A DNA stretch of 64,000 nucleotides from Paludibacteraceae bacterium (lineage in GTDB: Bacteria > Bacteroidota > Bacteroidia > Bacteroidales > Paludibacteraceae). The position numbers were made by a program, and so were the translations under genes. Below the pieces are notes generated by a model. That model made no database searches. It was not told where the DNA came from and saw only the letters and a program-made list of their open reading frames with translations. Shown here one piece after another: positions 17,931 to 27,924 of this stretch. Position 1 is the stretch's first letter. Every line of letters begins with the position of its first letter. The stretch covers positions 1 through 64,000 of the forward strand of contig JAFYSK010000034.1 in the NCBI GenBank assembly GCA_017559385.1. The letters run 5' to 3'.

Positions 17931-18823
17931 TATTTGCTTGCTTTCAAATGGTCTAAACAAACTTTTAGCGAATCAATCCAGTAGGGTACTTTCACGCCAA
18001 ATGTTTGTTTGATTTTTGTTTTATCCAATACCGAATATGCTGGACGTTTCACTGGAGATGGAAACTCCTCGCTATGGCATGGCTGGATGTCACAATTTGT
18101 ATGGCCTACATATTCTGCAATTACTTTGGTGAAGTCATACCAACTACAAACGCCCTCGTTGCTGTAGTGATATATTCCATCATTTCCCTCGTATTTGCGT
18201 TGGCTAACAATCTCGTGTATCGCTCGCGCTAAATCGTATGCGTATGTCGGCGTGCCCGCTTGGTCAAATGCTACTCTTAACTGTGGTTTGGTCGAAGTCA
18301 AATGAAGCATTGTTTTCACAAAGTTTTTGCCAAACTCGCTATACAACCATGCGGTACGAATAATCACATGCTTACAACCAGTCGCCAAAATATTCTCTTC
18401 GCCTTGCAACTTTGTTCTGCCGTAAACGCCAGTAGGAGTCCCTTTTTGTTCCTCTTTGCATGGTGTGTTATATGGATCTCCTCCGAATACATAATCTGTT
18501 GATACATGTACCAGCAATCCATCCACCTCTTTCATTGCTAGTGCTAGGTTCTCTACTGCTTTTGCATTCAATAGTTCGCATAAAACTTCGTCTGTCTCTG
18601 CTTTGTCCACATTGGTGTAGGCAGCACAGTTGATGATGCAATTTACGTCATATTCGTTCACTATATTGCGTACAGCATCTATCGAAGTGATGTCAAGCAG
18701 GGTGGTTTCTATCCCCTCCACTTCTATCACATCGGTGTAAATATATCTATCGCAACTATTCTTAGCAACAATGCGAATCTCGTTGCCGAGTTGTCCATTG
18801 GCTCCTGTTACCAGTATATTCAT
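17930..18823 (-). CDS. rfbD: dTDP-4-dehydrorhamnose reductase
   Basis: This 297-residue extended SDR makes dTDP-L-rhamnose from dTDP-4-keto-L-rhamnose. It shows the cofactor motif TGANGQLG (6-13), STDYVF (108-113) and the Tyr134-x3-Lys138 pair in YGRTK. It lies directly after rfbC in the order A-C-D. rfbB, needed for the intermediate step, is not in this window, so the pathway must draw it from elsewhere in the genome. Confidence 0.95.
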   Translation of the reverse strand: MNILVTGANGQLGNEIRIVAKNSCDRYIYTDVIEVEGIETTLLDITSIDAVRNIVNEYDVNCIINCAAYTNVDKAETDEVLCELLNAKAVENLALAMKEVDGLLVHVSTDYVFGGDPYNTPCKEEQKGTPTGVYGRTKLQGEENILATGCKHVIIRTAWLYSEFGKNFVKTMLHLTSTKPQLRVAFDQAGTPTYAYDLARAIHEIVSQRKYEGNDGIYHYSNEGVCSWYDFTKVIAEYVGHTNCDIQPCHSEEFPSPVKRPAYSVLDKTKIKQTFGVKVPYWIDSLKVCLDHLKASK

Positions 18824-18825
18824 AA

Positions 18826-19392
18826 TTAGCAGTTTTCTTGGTAGATAAATGGAGTATCAAACTCCGCCAACTTCTTGTGTTTAGTATCTTTTTCACTTAG
18901 CAATGCTTCTTCCATAGCCAATCCCCAATCAATGCCTAATGAATCATCCATAATCGAAATGCCTCCATCTGCTTCTGGGTGATAGAAATTGTCGCATTTG
19001 TATTGAAAGATGGCTGTTTCGCTCAAAACGGCAAAACCATGTGCAAAACCTTGAGGGATAAAGAACTGGCGGTGGTTATCTTCTGTTAATAGTACTGCTA
19101 CATGCTTACCATATGTTGGACTGCCCTTGCGTATATCAACCGCCACGTCTAATACTTTTCCCTTTACGCAACGCACAAGTTTGCTCTGTGCATAAGGTGG
19201 ACGTTGAAAGTGCAAACCGCGCATAACTCCATATTTGGACATACTCTCATTGTCCTGTACAAAATGCACATCTCCTACTTTCTCCTGAAATTCTCTCTCC
19301 GAGAAACTCTCGAAAAAATACCCGCGTGCATCGCCAAATACTTTTGGCTCAATGATAAATACTCCTTCGATAGCAGTCTTTAGTATTTCCAT
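18826..19392 (-). CDS. rfbC: dTDP-4-dehydrorhamnose 3,5-epimerase
   Basis: This 188-residue cupin-fold epimerase has the family pattern FVQDNESMSKYGVMRGLHFQ, whose histidine is the catalytic base, then SKLVRCVKGKVLDVAVDIR and FFIPQGFAHGFAVLSE. It epimerises C3 and C5 of dTDP-4-keto-6-deoxyglucose. It is two bases from rfbD and four from rfbA, and full length for the family. Confidence 0.96.
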   Translation of the reverse strand: MEILKTAIEGVFIIEPKVFGDARGYFFESFSEREFQEKVGDVHFVQDNESMSKYGVMRGLHFQRPPYAQSKLVRCVKGKVLDVAVDIRKGSPTYGKHVAVLLTEDNHRQFFIPQGFAHGFAVLSETAIFQYKCDNFYHPEADGGISIMDDSLGIDWGLAMEEALLSEKDTKHKKLAEFDTPFIYQENC

Positions 19393-19396
19393 AAGA

Positions 19397-20302
19397 TCAA
19401 TCTAAATAACCAAATCCTGATTGTTTTACATCTTCAATAACCTTCAGCAGGTATTGACCATATTGGTTCTTTAACATGGGTTGTGCTAGTTCGCGCATGC
19501 GCTCCTCACTAATCCAACCTTGACGATAGGCAATGCCTTCTAGACATGCTACTTTCAGTCCTTGGCGCTTCTCCAATACCTCAATATAGGTGCTTGCTTC
19601 TGATAACGAGTCATGCGTGCCTGTGTCTAGCCATGCAAAACCTCTTCCTAAGGTTTGGACCTTTAGCTCTCCATCTTTTAGGAACTCCTGATTCACCGTG
19701 GTAATCTCATACTCGCCACGGGCTGAAGGCTTAATGTTTGCAGCAACATCCACCACCTTGTTGGGATAGAAATACAATCCTACTACCGCATAATTACTCT
19801 TTGGGTTCTGAGGTTTCTCCTCGATGCTCAAACAGTTACCCTCCTTATCAAACTCTGCCACACCGTAACGCTCTGGATCACTTACCCAATAGCCAAACAC
19901 GGTAGCTTTCTTATCTTCTTCTGCTGCACGAACTGCCTCTTTTAACATACTCGTAAAGCCTGAACCATGGAAAATGTTATCTCCCAATACCAAGCACGCA
20001 CTATCATCACCGATAAACTCCTTACCGATAGTAAACGCCTGTGCTAAACCATCTGGCGAAGGTTGTTCTGCATAGGTGAAGTTTACGCCATAGTCGCTGC
20101 CGTCACCCAACAGACGCTTAAAGCCTGGCAAATCATATGGGGTTGAGATGATCAATATATCACGAATGCCTGCCAGCATTAGCACGCTGATTGGATAATA
20201 AACCATTGGCTTATCATATATCGGCATTAATTGTTTGCTGATGCCTTTCGTGATTGGGTACAATCGTGTGCCCGATCCTCCTGCTAAAACGATTCCTTTC
20301 AT
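19397..20302 (-). CDS. rfbA: Glucose-1-phosphate thymidylyltransferase
   Basis: This 301-residue nucleotidyltransferase couples dTTP with glucose-1-phosphate to form dTDP-glucose. The start [17 protein letters not shown] and [16 protein letters not shown] are diagnostic of RmlA. GDNIFHG and the metal-site region WLDTGT are also present. It is the first rhamnose gene in transcription order, about 20 bases after the UDP-sugar dehydrogenase. Confidence 0.96.
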   Translation of the reverse strand: MKGIVLAGGSGTRLYPITKGISKQLMPIYDKPMVYYPISVLMLAGIRDILIISTPYDLPGFKRLLGDGSDYGVNFTYAEQPSPDGLAQAFTIGKEFIGDDSACLVLGDNIFHGSGFTSMLKEAVRAAEEDKKATVFGYWVSDPERYGVAEFDKEGNCLSIEEKPQNPKSNYAVVGLYFYPNKVVDVAANIKPSARGEYEITTVNQEFLKDGELKVQTLGRGFAWLDTGTHDSLSEASTYIEVLEKRQGLKVACLEGIAYRQGWISEERMRELAQPMLKNQYGQYLLKVIEDVKQSGFGYLD

Positions 20303-20322
20303 ATTCTCAATGTTTTATGGTA

Positions 20323-21561
20323 TTAGTCTCTTCTAAAAATATCTCGGGTATAAACTTTCTCTTTTACATCCTCTAGACATGCGTCGTATCGGTTCGCAAT
20401 AATCGCTTGCGATTGCTCCTTGAACTTTGACAAATCATTCACAACCAAAGAGCCAAAGAAGGTTGTTCCATCGGCCAATGTGGGCTCGTAAATAATCACT
20501 TGCGCACCTTTGGCTTTTACACGCTTCATGATTCCTTGAATACTAGACTGTCTAAAATTATCCGAATTGGATTTCATCGTCAACCGGTACACGCCTATCA
20601 CACATGCATGTTCTTCTCGCGCATCATACTGACCATTGTTGTAGTAGTCGTAATATCCCGCCTTTGCCAATACGCGGTCTGCAATAAAATCTTTTCGTGT
20701 GCGGTTGCTCTCTACTATCGCTTCAATCAAATTTTCGGGCACATCTTGATAGTTCGCCAATAGTTGCTTTGTATCTTTGGGCAAACAATATCCGCCATAG
20801 CCAAATGATGGATTATTGTAGTGTGTACCAATTCGTGGATCCAGACATACACCTTCAATAATGGATTGCGTATCCAGTCCCTTCATTTCGGCATAGGTAT
20901 CCAATTCGTTGAAGTAACTTACGCGCAACGCCAAATAGGTATTAGCAAATAGTTTTACAGCTTCTGCCTCGGTAAAGCCCATAAACAAGGTATCTACATC
21001 TGGTTTGATGGCTCCCTCTTGCAGTAGTCCCGCGAATTGCTTTGCAGCTTCCAACAATCGCTTGTTCGTCATGTCGGTACCTACGATAATGCGCGATGGA
21101 TACAAGTTGTCATACAATGCCTTGCTTTCGCGCAGAAACTCAGGTGAGAACAAGATATTCTCCGTGTTAGCTTTCTTTCGGATCGATTCGGTATATCCCA
21201 CGGGGATGGTGGACTTTATCACCATGATTGCACTGGGGTTAACCCGCAAAACTAACTCTATCACAGCCTCTACTGCAGAGGTATCAAAGTAGTTCTTTTG
21301 GCTATCGTAGTTTGTTGGCGCAGCTATTACTACTAACTCTGCTTCCTTGTATGCCATCTCTGCGTCTAAGGTGGCAGTCAAGTCCAACTCCTTCTCAGCA
21401 AAATACTTTTCGATATACTCATCTTGTATAGGTGACTGGCGGTGGTTGATCATTTCTACCTTTTCAGGCACAATGTCCACTGCCAACACCTTGTGATGCT
21501 GTGCCAGCAATGTCGCTATCGACAAACCTACATATCCCGTTCCTGCTACAGCTATTGTCAT
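20323..21561 (-). CDS. ugd: UDP-glucose 6-dehydrogenase-type nucleotide-sugar dehydrogenase
   Basis: This 412-residue enzyme oxidises a UDP-hexose twice to the uronic acid. It has the NAD site [16 protein letters not shown] (6-21), the central [10 protein letters not shown] and FSPEFLRE, and the catalytic cysteine in [14 protein letters not shown]. These match the UDP-glucose dehydrogenase branch, so UDP-glucuronic acid is the likely product. It is 15 bases downstream of a second, different dehydrogenase, so the polysaccharide likely holds two acidic sugars. Confidence 0.9.
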   Translation of the reverse strand: MTIAVAGTGYVGLSIATLLAQHHKVLAVDIVPEKVEMINHRQSPIQDEYIEKYFAEKELDLTATLDAEMAYKEAELVVIAAPTNYDSQKNYFDTSAVEAVIELVLRVNPSAIMVIKSTIPVGYTESIRKKANTENILFSPEFLRESKALYDNLYPSRIIVGTDMTNKRLLEAAKQFAGLLQEGAIKPDVDTLFMGFTEAEAVKLFANTYLALRVSYFNELDTYAEMKGLDTQSIIEGVCLDPRIGTHYNNPSFGYGGYCLPKDTKQLLANYQDVPENLIEAIVESNRTRKDFIADRVLAKAGYYDYYNNGQYDAREEHACVIGVYRLTMKSNSDNFRQSSIQGIMKRVKAKGAQVIIYEPTLADGTTFFGSLVVNDLSKFKEQSQAIIANRYDACLEDVKEKVYTRDIFRRD

Positions 21562-21576
21562 GGATTTTCAATTCTA

Positions 21577-22872
21577 TTATAGTCTTCCGTCTACGAATGA
21601 GCGATCCACAAAGTCTTTTACATCAAAGATTACTGCGCCTTGCTCTTTGTATTTCTTAAAGTCAAATGTTCTAAACTGATTATGGCTCACACATGCTATC
21701 ACAGCTTGATATTCCTTGTCTGGATTAATAGCTGCTATCAAATCTTTGCCATATTCATGTTTTACCAACTCGGCACTTGCCCATGGATCGTATATATCCA
21801 CATTACAACCGAAGTCTTCCAACTCCTCCACAATGTCCACTACCTTTGTATTGCGGCAGTCTGGACAATTCTCCTTGAAGGTTACACCTAGAATGAGTAC
21901 ATTGGATTTGTTAATTTTATGATCTTTTTGAATCATCAACTTCAATACCTTATCTGCGATGAACTTAGCGATTGAGTTATTTACTGCACGACCAGATAAA
22001 ATTACCTGTGGGTCATAGCCTAATGATTTCGCTTTGTGGGCCAAGTAATATGGATCCACCGAAATACAGTGACCACCTACCAAGCCAGGACGATACTTCA
22101 AGAAGTTCCATTTGCTACCTGCAGCCTCAATCACATCATTTGTGTCAATGCCTACGCGGTCGCAAATCAATGCCAACTCGTTCATGAAGGAGATGTTGAC
22201 ATCTCGTTGGCTATTCTCCACGGCCTTGGCAGCCTCTGCAACCTTCATATTTGGAGCTTTGTGGGTACCATTCTCTAAGATACTGTTGTACAAATCGTCC
22301 ACCAAATCCGCAATCTCAGGGGTTGAACCCGAAGTGATCTTCTTGATCTTTGTCAAGGTGTTTACTTTATCACCTGGATTAATGCGCTCTGGCGAGTAAC
22401 CGCAGTAGAAGTCCTCGTTAAACTTCATACCGCTAAACTTCTCCAATACGGGTACGCAATCTTCCTCTGTGCAACCAGGGTAAACGGTTGACTCGTATAT
22501 CACGATATCGCCCTTTTGTAAGGTCTTGCCGATGGTCTCACTCGCTTTCAATAGCGGAGTTAAATCAGGATTGTTAAAACGATCAATAGGAGTAGGTACG
22601 GTCACAATGTAAATGTTAGCTTGCTTGAGCTCCTCCATGTTGCTTGTGAATGTCAAACCAATCTGCTTGGTGCCCTCATATGCATCACGAGCTTGTTTCA
22701 TGCCTACAAGATCTGCTTCTAAGGTGTGATCCTCGCCGCGGTTCAACTCATCTACGCGTGCTTGATAGATGTCAAAACCAATTACACGATACTTCTTTCC
22801 AAATTCAATAGCTAGTGGCAATCCCACATAACCCAAACCGATAACGGCAATTGTTCTTTCGTTTAGTTTCAT
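21577..22872 (-). CDS. UDP-N-acetylhexosamine dehydrogenase (WbpA/WbpO/TviB type)
   Basis: This 431-residue nucleotide-sugar dehydrogenase has VIGLGYVGLPLAIEFGKKY at the NAD site, ESTVYPGCTEEDCVP, GYSPERINPGD and the catalytic cysteine in VGGHCISVDPYYL. That last motif is typical of the UDP-GlcNAc/GalNAc 6-dehydrogenase branch (UDP-HexNAc to UDP-HexNAcA) rather than UDP-glucose dehydrogenase. It is the first gene of the long polysaccharide operon, about 45 bases after the promoter's -7 box. Gluco- or galacto-specificity cannot be read. Confidence 0.9.
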   Translation of the reverse strand: MKLNERTIAVIGLGYVGLPLAIEFGKKYRVIGFDIYQARVDELNRGEDHTLEADLVGMKQARDAYEGTKQIGLTFTSNMEELKQANIYIVTVPTPIDRFNNPDLTPLLKASETIGKTLQKGDIVIYESTVYPGCTEEDCVPVLEKFSGMKFNEDFYCGYSPERINPGDKVNTLTKIKKITSGSTPEIADLVDDLYNSILENGTHKAPNMKVAEAAKAVENSQRDVNISFMNELALICDRVGIDTNDVIEAAGSKWNFLKYRPGLVGGHCISVDPYYLAHKAKSLGYDPQVILSGRAVNNSIAKFIADKVLKLMIQKDHKINKSNVLILGVTFKENCPDCRNTKVVDIVEELEDFGCNVDIYDPWASAELVKHEYGKDLIAAINPDKEYQAVIACVSHNQFRTFDFKKYKEQGAVIFDVKDFVDRSFVDGRL

Positions 22873-22916
22873 ATATTTGTGTTATTTCTGTAATTCCATA
22901 TATCACATTAAGCGCG

Positions 22917-22947
22917 CAAAGGTACTACTTTTTTTTGACCTGTGCAA
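22917..22947 (-). promoter_or_regulatory. Promoter of the long polysaccharide operon
   Basis: TACCTTTG (22917-22924, minus) and TTG (22945-22947) have a 20-base spacer with an A8 tract. I see no inverted repeats around it that would make it invertible, and no UpxY-type antiterminator gene follows. Confidence 0.8.
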
Positions 22948-23008
22948 GTAAATATAAAAATATTTATTTTTAATGTTTTTTTATCATCTTATTTTAATTG
23001 TGCACTTA

Positions 23009-23074
23009 CGCACTATTATCGCACTATTGCCGCACAATAATCGCACAATAATCGCACTATTGTCGCACTTTTGC
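23009..23074. repeat. Intergenic tandem array, 11-bp period, 6 copies
   Basis: Six back-to-back 11-base units with consensus CGCACTATTAT: CGCACTATTAT, CGCACTATTGC, CGCACAATAAT twice, CGCACTATTGT, CGCACTTTTGC. CGCAC is invariant at the start of each unit. The array sits in the 405-base gap between the divergent polysaccharide and DUF2723 transcription units. Apart from the two promoters and this array I see nothing else in the gap. Confidence 0.85.
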
Positions 23075-23172
23075 TATATATTTGCGCTCTGTTAGTCGGA
23101 ATTGTTCTGCGCTAACACCTCTTGCTACCGCTGCAGATCAATAAATTATTTTATAATTTTTTGCTTCTGCTA

Positions 23173-23203
23173 TTGTGAGTTCCATAAAAAAATCGTACCT
23201 TTG
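23173..23203 (+). promoter_or_regulatory. Promoter of the DUF2723-COG0523 unit
   Basis: TTG (23173-23175) and TACCTTTG (23196-23203) are 20 bases apart, with an A7 tract in the spacer. The start codon is about 70 bases downstream, so the leader is fairly long. Confidence 0.8.
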
Positions 23204-23277
23204 CACCTTAATTGCGCATATTGTGCGTTTGTCAACAATATTGCATCAACTTGTACAACATTGAACAATAAATTTAT

Positions 23278-26200
23278 ATGAAAAATTTTAAACTTTGGAA
23301 CGTATTGCTAGGCTGGATAGTTTTTGCTATCGCTGCGGCAACGTATCTTCTTACAATGGAGCCTACAGCTTCCTTCTGGGACTGTGGTGAGTTTATCGCT
23401 AGTGCATTCAAATTAGATGTGGGACACCCACCTGGAGCACCTTTCTTTATGTTGATGGGACGTTTCTTCTCTCTGTTTGCTGCGGATGCTACCCAAGTAG
23501 CTATGTGCGTTAACGCTTTGTCTGCATTGGCTTCTGCCTTTACTATTTTGTTCCTTTTTTGGACAATCACTGCCTTGGCTCGCAAACTTGTACAGCCGAA
23601 TACTTTGGCCCAAGGAATAGCCTTGCTGGGTGCTGGAGCGGTCGGCGCATTGGCATATACATTCTCTGATACATTCTGGTTCTCAGCAGTTGAAGGAGAG
23701 GTGTATGCTTCGTCCTCATTGTTTACTGCTGTGGTTTTCTGGCTCATTCTCAAGTGGGATGAGCATGCTGATGAGGAAGGGTCCGATAAATGGCTTATCG
23801 TTATCGCATATCTCATGGGATTGAGTATTGGTGTGCACTTGCTTAACCTATTAACCATTCCTGCTATCGTTTTGGTTTACTACTTCCGCCGCCACCAATT
23901 CTCTTGGAAAGGTATCACTACGGCTTTCCTTGCTTCTGTGGGTATCTTGGCTGTTATCTTGTATGGCATCATCCCTGGTGTGCCAACTATTGCTGGTTGG
24001 TTTGAACTGCTGTTTACCAATGGGTTAGGTATGCCATTCAATACTGGATTAGCTATCTATCTAATCTTGATGGCTATTGCACTTGTATGGGCCGTTTGGG
24101 AAAGCTATTGTGTGATTGACAAGAACGAGACAATCAATACCCGTACCATCATCTCTTTCGTTACAGCTATGGCGTTTTCGGGTGTTCCTTTCATTAAGGA
24201 AAGTGCTATGCTAGGATTGCTTCTTATTGTGGTAATGTTAGTGCTCCTCTTTTGGAAAAAAGATGTTATTTCAGCGCGTTGGCTCAATACTATTTCCATG
24301 ATGGTAACTGTTATCATTATCGGTTACATGAGCTATGCTGCCATCGTTATTCGTTCCAATGCGGATACTCCTATGGATCAAAACTCGCCAGATAATGTCT
24401 TCTCACTAAAGTATTACCTCAATCGCGAGCAGTATGGTGACACACCATTGCTATACGGACAAACATACAACGCACCTGTTGAGCTCGTTGTCAAGGGCGA
24501 TATTTGCGAGCCTGTTACCAAAGGTGAAAAAGCACAATATGCACCTGCTCCAAAAATAGATGGTGAGAAAGATCACTACCAGAAAATTGACGGACATGCA
24601 GGCTATGAGTATATGAGCGAATTCAAAATGCTTTTCCCTCGTATGCACTCGTCAAATCCTAACCACGTTAGCGCGTACAAGGAGTGGGCTGATATCAAAG
24701 GAAAAAAGGTTAAATACAAATATTGCGGACAAACCAAAGTGGACTATTGTCCTACTTTTGCTGAGAATATGAAGTTCTTCTTCCGTTATCAAGTCAATTT
24801 CATGTACTGGCGTTACTTCATGTGGAACTTCGCTGGTCGACAAAACGACATCCAATCTTATGGTGATATTACTAAAGGTAACTGGTTGACTGGTATCTCA
24901 TTCATTGATAATGCATTGCTTGGAGATCAGTCTAAACTGCCAACCGAACTGCGTGAGAATAAGGGACATAATGTTTATTATATGCTACCTTTGTTGCTGG
25001 GTATAATTGGTATATTCTGGCAGATTGGCAAGCGTAATAATACTGATGACAAGAAACAAGGAATGCGTTCGTTTGCCATCACATTTTTGCTCTTCTTCTT
25101 GACTGGTCTCGCTATCGTTGTTTATCTCAACCAAACTCCTTACCAACCACGCGAGCGCGACTATGCTTATGCAGGTTCTTTCTATGCATTCTGTATTTGG
25201 ATTGGATTAGGTGTTTTAGGTATTACACAAGCTATCAATTCACTACTTAAGTCTAATAAAATGAAGACATTAGTAGCTGCCTTGATTGTGTTGGTTTGCC
25301 TTGGCGTTCCTGCTCAAATGGCTGCACAAAACTGGGATGACCATGATCGTTCTGACCGTTATGTGGCAAGAGATTTTGGCGCAAATTATCTCAGATCATG
25401 TGATAAGGAAGCTATTATATTCTGCAATGGTGACAATGATACTTTCCCTCTTTGGTATAATATTGAGGTGGAGGGTGAACGCAGCGATGTCCGTGCTTGC
25501 AACCTCTCATACCTGCAAACAGATTGGTATATAGATCAGATGAAACGTCCTTATTACGAATCTCCAGCACTTCCTATCTCATGGGAATACAAAGATTATA
25601 TGCCTGGTAAGAATGAGTATGTGCGTGTGGATACTCGTAACACTACTCCGTTGGAGGTGAAACGCGCTTTCCAATTCTTGCATTCTGAAGACAAACGTAC
25701 TAAACTTGATGGTGATAATTATATCCCTTCTAACCAATTGTATATCAAGTCACCTGATGGTGAAAAGGTCATGTTCAAGAAGGCTTCCCACTTTACTCGT
25801 TCAGAGTTGATGGTGATGGAAATGTTGTCTACCAATCAGTGGAAACGTCCTATGTATTTTGCTGTTACTATCGGCAATGATTATCACCTAGGTCTCGATC
25901 CTTATCTCGAACTTACTGGTATGGCTTACCGCATTACACCAGAACGTAGCGAAGATGGTCGTCCACGCGTTAATACTGCTGAAATGTACGAGAATATGAT
26001 GCATCAATTCCGTTTCGGCAATGTCAACCAACCGGGTATCTATCTTGACGAGAATACCCTCCGTATGTGTCGAACACACCGTATGATGTTTGCACAACTC
26101 GCGGAAGCTCTCTATATGGAAGGATGGCAAACAGAGGATACACTTGTGCGTAAGGAGAAGCATGCTAAGGCATTACAAGTGCTTGATTATGCAGATGAGA

Positions 26201-26499
26201 TGTTGCCTGCTTGCAATGTTTCATATGACCATACTTCTGTCTCTATGGCTGCACTCTATTACGAGTTGGATCAACCAGAAAAGGCCAATACCATTATGCA
26301 AGCTATGGCCGATAATGCCATCGAGTATATTCAATGGGGGGCTTCACTTGATAGTCAGCGTCGTAGTTCTGCACAATCTACCATCAATAATTACATAGCT
26401 ATATTTGACTATGTGATGCGCAACTTTATGCGATTTGAACAAAAAGAATTGTTCAATCAATACTTTGATATATATAAAAGTCTTGGACTAAATGAGTAA
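23278..26499 (+). CDS. DUF2723 membrane protein (TMEM260-like)
   Basis: This 1073-residue protein has many membrane helices in its first ~700 residues and a soluble C-terminal part with alpha-helical, TPR-like character (ALQVLDYADEMLPACNVSYD). The opening region TMEPTASFWDCGEFIASAFK, with HPPGAPFF, is the DUF2723 signature. It resembles GT-C transferases, with acidic residues in the first outside loop. The eukaryotic relative TMEM260 is a protein O-mannosyltransferase; that activity here is inference. A polyprenol-phosphate mannose synthase lies within 4 kb, a possible donor supplier. It is followed after 39 bases by the COG0523 gene. Confidence 0.88.
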   Translation: MKNFKLWNVLLGWIVFAIAAATYLLTMEPTASFWDCGEFIASAFKLDVGHPPGAPFFMLMGRFFSLFAADATQVAMCVNALSALASAFTILFLFWTITALARKLVQPNTLAQGIALLGAGAVGALAYTFSDTFWFSAVEGEVYASSSLFTAVVFWLILKWDEHADEEGSDKWLIVIAYLMGLSIGVHLLNLLTIPAIVLVYYFRRHQFSWKGITTAFLASVGILAVILYGIIPGVPTIAGWFELLFTNGLGMPFNTGLAIYLILMAIALVWAVWESYCVIDKNETINTRTIISFVTAMAFSGVPFIKESAMLGLLLIVVMLVLLFWKKDVISARWLNTISMMVTVIIIGYMSYAAIVIRSNADTPMDQNSPDNVFSLKYYLNREQYGDTPLLYGQTYNAPVELVVKGDICEPVTKGEKAQYAPAPKIDGEKDHYQKIDGHAGYEYMSEFKMLFPRMHSSNPNHVSAYKEWADIKGKKVKYKYCGQTKVDYCPTFAENMKFFFRYQVNFMYWRYFMWNFAGRQNDIQSYGDITKGNWLTGISFIDNALLGDQSKLPTELRENKGHNVYYMLPLLLGIIGIFWQIGKRNNTDDKKQGMRSFAITFLLFFLTGLAIVVYLNQTPYQPRERDYAYAGSFYAFCIWIGLGVLGITQAINSLLKSNKMKTLVAALIVLVCLGVPAQMAAQNWDDHDRSDRYVARDFGANYLRSCDKEAIIFCNGDNDTFPLWYNIEVEGERSDVRACNLSYLQTDWYIDQMKRPYYESPALPISWEYKDYMPGKNEYVRVDTRNTTPLEVKRAFQFLHSEDKRTKLDGDNYIPSNQLYIKSPDGEKVMFKKASHFTRSELMVMEMLSTNQWKRPMYFAVTIGNDYHLGLDPYLELTGMAYRITPERSEDGRPRVNTAEMYENMMHQFRFGNVNQPGIYLDENTLRMCRTHRMMFAQLAEALYMEGWQTEDTLVRKEKHAKALQVLDYADEMLPACNVSYDHTSVSMAALYYELDQPEKANTIMQAMADNAIEYIQWGASLDSQRRSSAQSTINNYIAIFDYVMRNFMRFEQKELFNQYFDIYKSLGLNE

Positions 26500-26538
26500 T
26501 CTAAACTTTTAATTTGGTATTGCTAATACAAATTCAAT

Positions 26539-27870
26539 ATGTCAGAAATGAATAATATTCCAGTTTTGCTGCTAACTGGGTATCTAGGCAGCGGCAAAAC
26601 TACACTTCTCAATCGTATCCTCTTGAACCGTAAGGGGATACGATTTGCTGTTATAGTTAATGATATAGGTGAGGTCAATATTGATGCAGATCTTATTCAG
26701 AAGGGTGGAGTAGTGGCGCAGTCCGACGACAATCTTATTGCGCTTCAAAATGGTTGTATCTGTTGCTCACTCAAGATGGATTTAGTAGAGCAGCTCCGTG
26801 ACCTTTGTACGGCTACCATCGAAACTACTGAAACTCTTAATACTTTTGAAACGTCACAATCGCGCTTCGACTATATCGTTATTGAAGCTTCTGGTATTTG
26901 TGAACCTGCGCCAATAGCCCAGACAATCTGCTCGTACAATAGTCTCATTGCCTCATCGTCTCATTCCCTCTCTCCTAAATTGGATGCTGTTGTGACGGTA
27001 GTAGATGCTTTGCGTCTACGCGATGAGTTCTTGTCTAGCCTTTCACCTCTAGCCTCATCGCCTAATAACTTTATTGCTCCAAGTGACGATCTTGCTTCGC
27101 TTGTTATTGAGCAAATAGAGTTTTGCAATCTTATATTATTAAATAAGGTGTCAGAAGTGTCGCTTGAGGAGCGTGAGCATATCCGTATGATTCTTCGTGC
27201 TATACAGCCTAAGGCTAAGATTATTGATTGCGATTATTGTGTGGTACCATTTGGGGAGATACTTGATACCGAACTTTTTGATTTTGATGACGTAGCTACC
27301 TCTGCTACATGGATTCAAAAAGTAGAAGCTGATGTTGAAGACACTTCAGAATTGCATCATCACCATCATGAACATCACCACGATCATGACGAACATTGTC
27401 ATGAACATGAACATAATTATGAGTGTGATGACCCACATTGCCATTGTCATCACCACCATCATGAGTGCGACGATCCACATTGTCATTGCCATAATCATGG
27501 TGATGAATATGGTATTACCACTTTTGTCTATTATCGTCGTCGTCCGTTTGATTTGGGACGATTTGATGAGTTTGTGGCACGTCATTGGGATAAGAATATT
27601 ATTCGTTGCAAGGGAATGTGCTACTTTCAAGATGAGTACGATATGTGCTATCTCTTTGAACAGGCTGGCAGGCAGTTTAACCTAAAGCAGGCAGGAAATT
27701 TTTATGCTACTATGCCTCAGGAAGAGCTCATGCAGCTCATGGCACGTGATCCAATGCTGCAACGCGATTGGGATGAGCAATATGGTGATCGAATGCAGAA
27801 ACTGGTCTTCATAGGGCAACATTTAGATCAACAAGCGATATGTAGTGCTTTGGACGAATGTTTAATCTAA
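26539..27870 (+). CDS. COG0523/CobW-family GTPase, His-rich metallochaperone
   Basis: This 443-residue G3E GTPase has Walker A GYLGSGKTT (14-22), the metal-binding CICC motif (73-76), the Walker B-like region IVIEASGICEPAP and a CobW_C domain. Between the GTPase and C-terminal domains is a histidine-rich stretch (about residues 272-322) with a duplicated ECDDPHCHCH unit and runs of five histidines. COG0523 proteins deliver metal, often zinc, to target enzymes. The His/Cys loop suggests metal storage or sensing. The sequence shows no Zur-type operator that I could identify. It ends at a bidirectional terminator. Confidence 0.9.
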   Translation: MSEMNNIPVLLLTGYLGSGKTTLLNRILLNRKGIRFAVIVNDIGEVNIDADLIQKGGVVAQSDDNLIALQNGCICCSLKMDLVEQLRDLCTATIETTETLNTFETSQSRFDYIVIEASGICEPAPIAQTICSYNSLIASSSHSLSPKLDAVVTVVDALRLRDEFLSSLSPLASSPNNFIAPSDDLASLVIEQIEFCNLILLNKVSEVSLEEREHIRMILRAIQPKAKIIDCDYCVVPFGEILDTELFDFDDVATSATWIQKVEADVEDTSELHHHHHEHHHDHDEHCHEHEHNYECDDPHCHCHHHHHECDDPHCHCHNHGDEYGITTFVYYRRRPFDLGRFDEFVARHWDKNIIRCKGMCYFQDEYDMCYLFEQAGRQFNLKQAGNFYATMPQEELMQLMARDPMLQRDWDEQYGDRMQKLVFIGQHLDQQAICSALDECLI

Positions 27871-27875
27871 GATAT

Positions 27876-27908
27876 AAAAAAATGTCGAGTTGTCACTCGA
27901 CATTTTTT
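27876..27908. terminator. Bidirectional terminator between convergent genes
   Basis: Hairpin ATGTCGAGT-TGTC-ACTCGACAT has A6 before and T6 after it. It serves both the plus-strand COG0523 gene (stop at 27870) and the minus-strand M23 gene (stop at 27925). Confidence 0.92.
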
Positions 27909-27924
27909 CTTTTTTATTCTGTGA

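Noticed and set aside
22917..23074. Possible invertible polysaccharide promoter, as in Bacteroides fragilis
   Set aside because: No matching inverted repeats flank the promoter, and there is no UpxY/UpxZ or recombinase gene in the locus.
27346..27630. Minus-strand Met/Val-rich frame opposite the COG0523 gene
   Set aside because: It is the reverse complement of the histidine codon run, which yields methionine and valine codons by chance.
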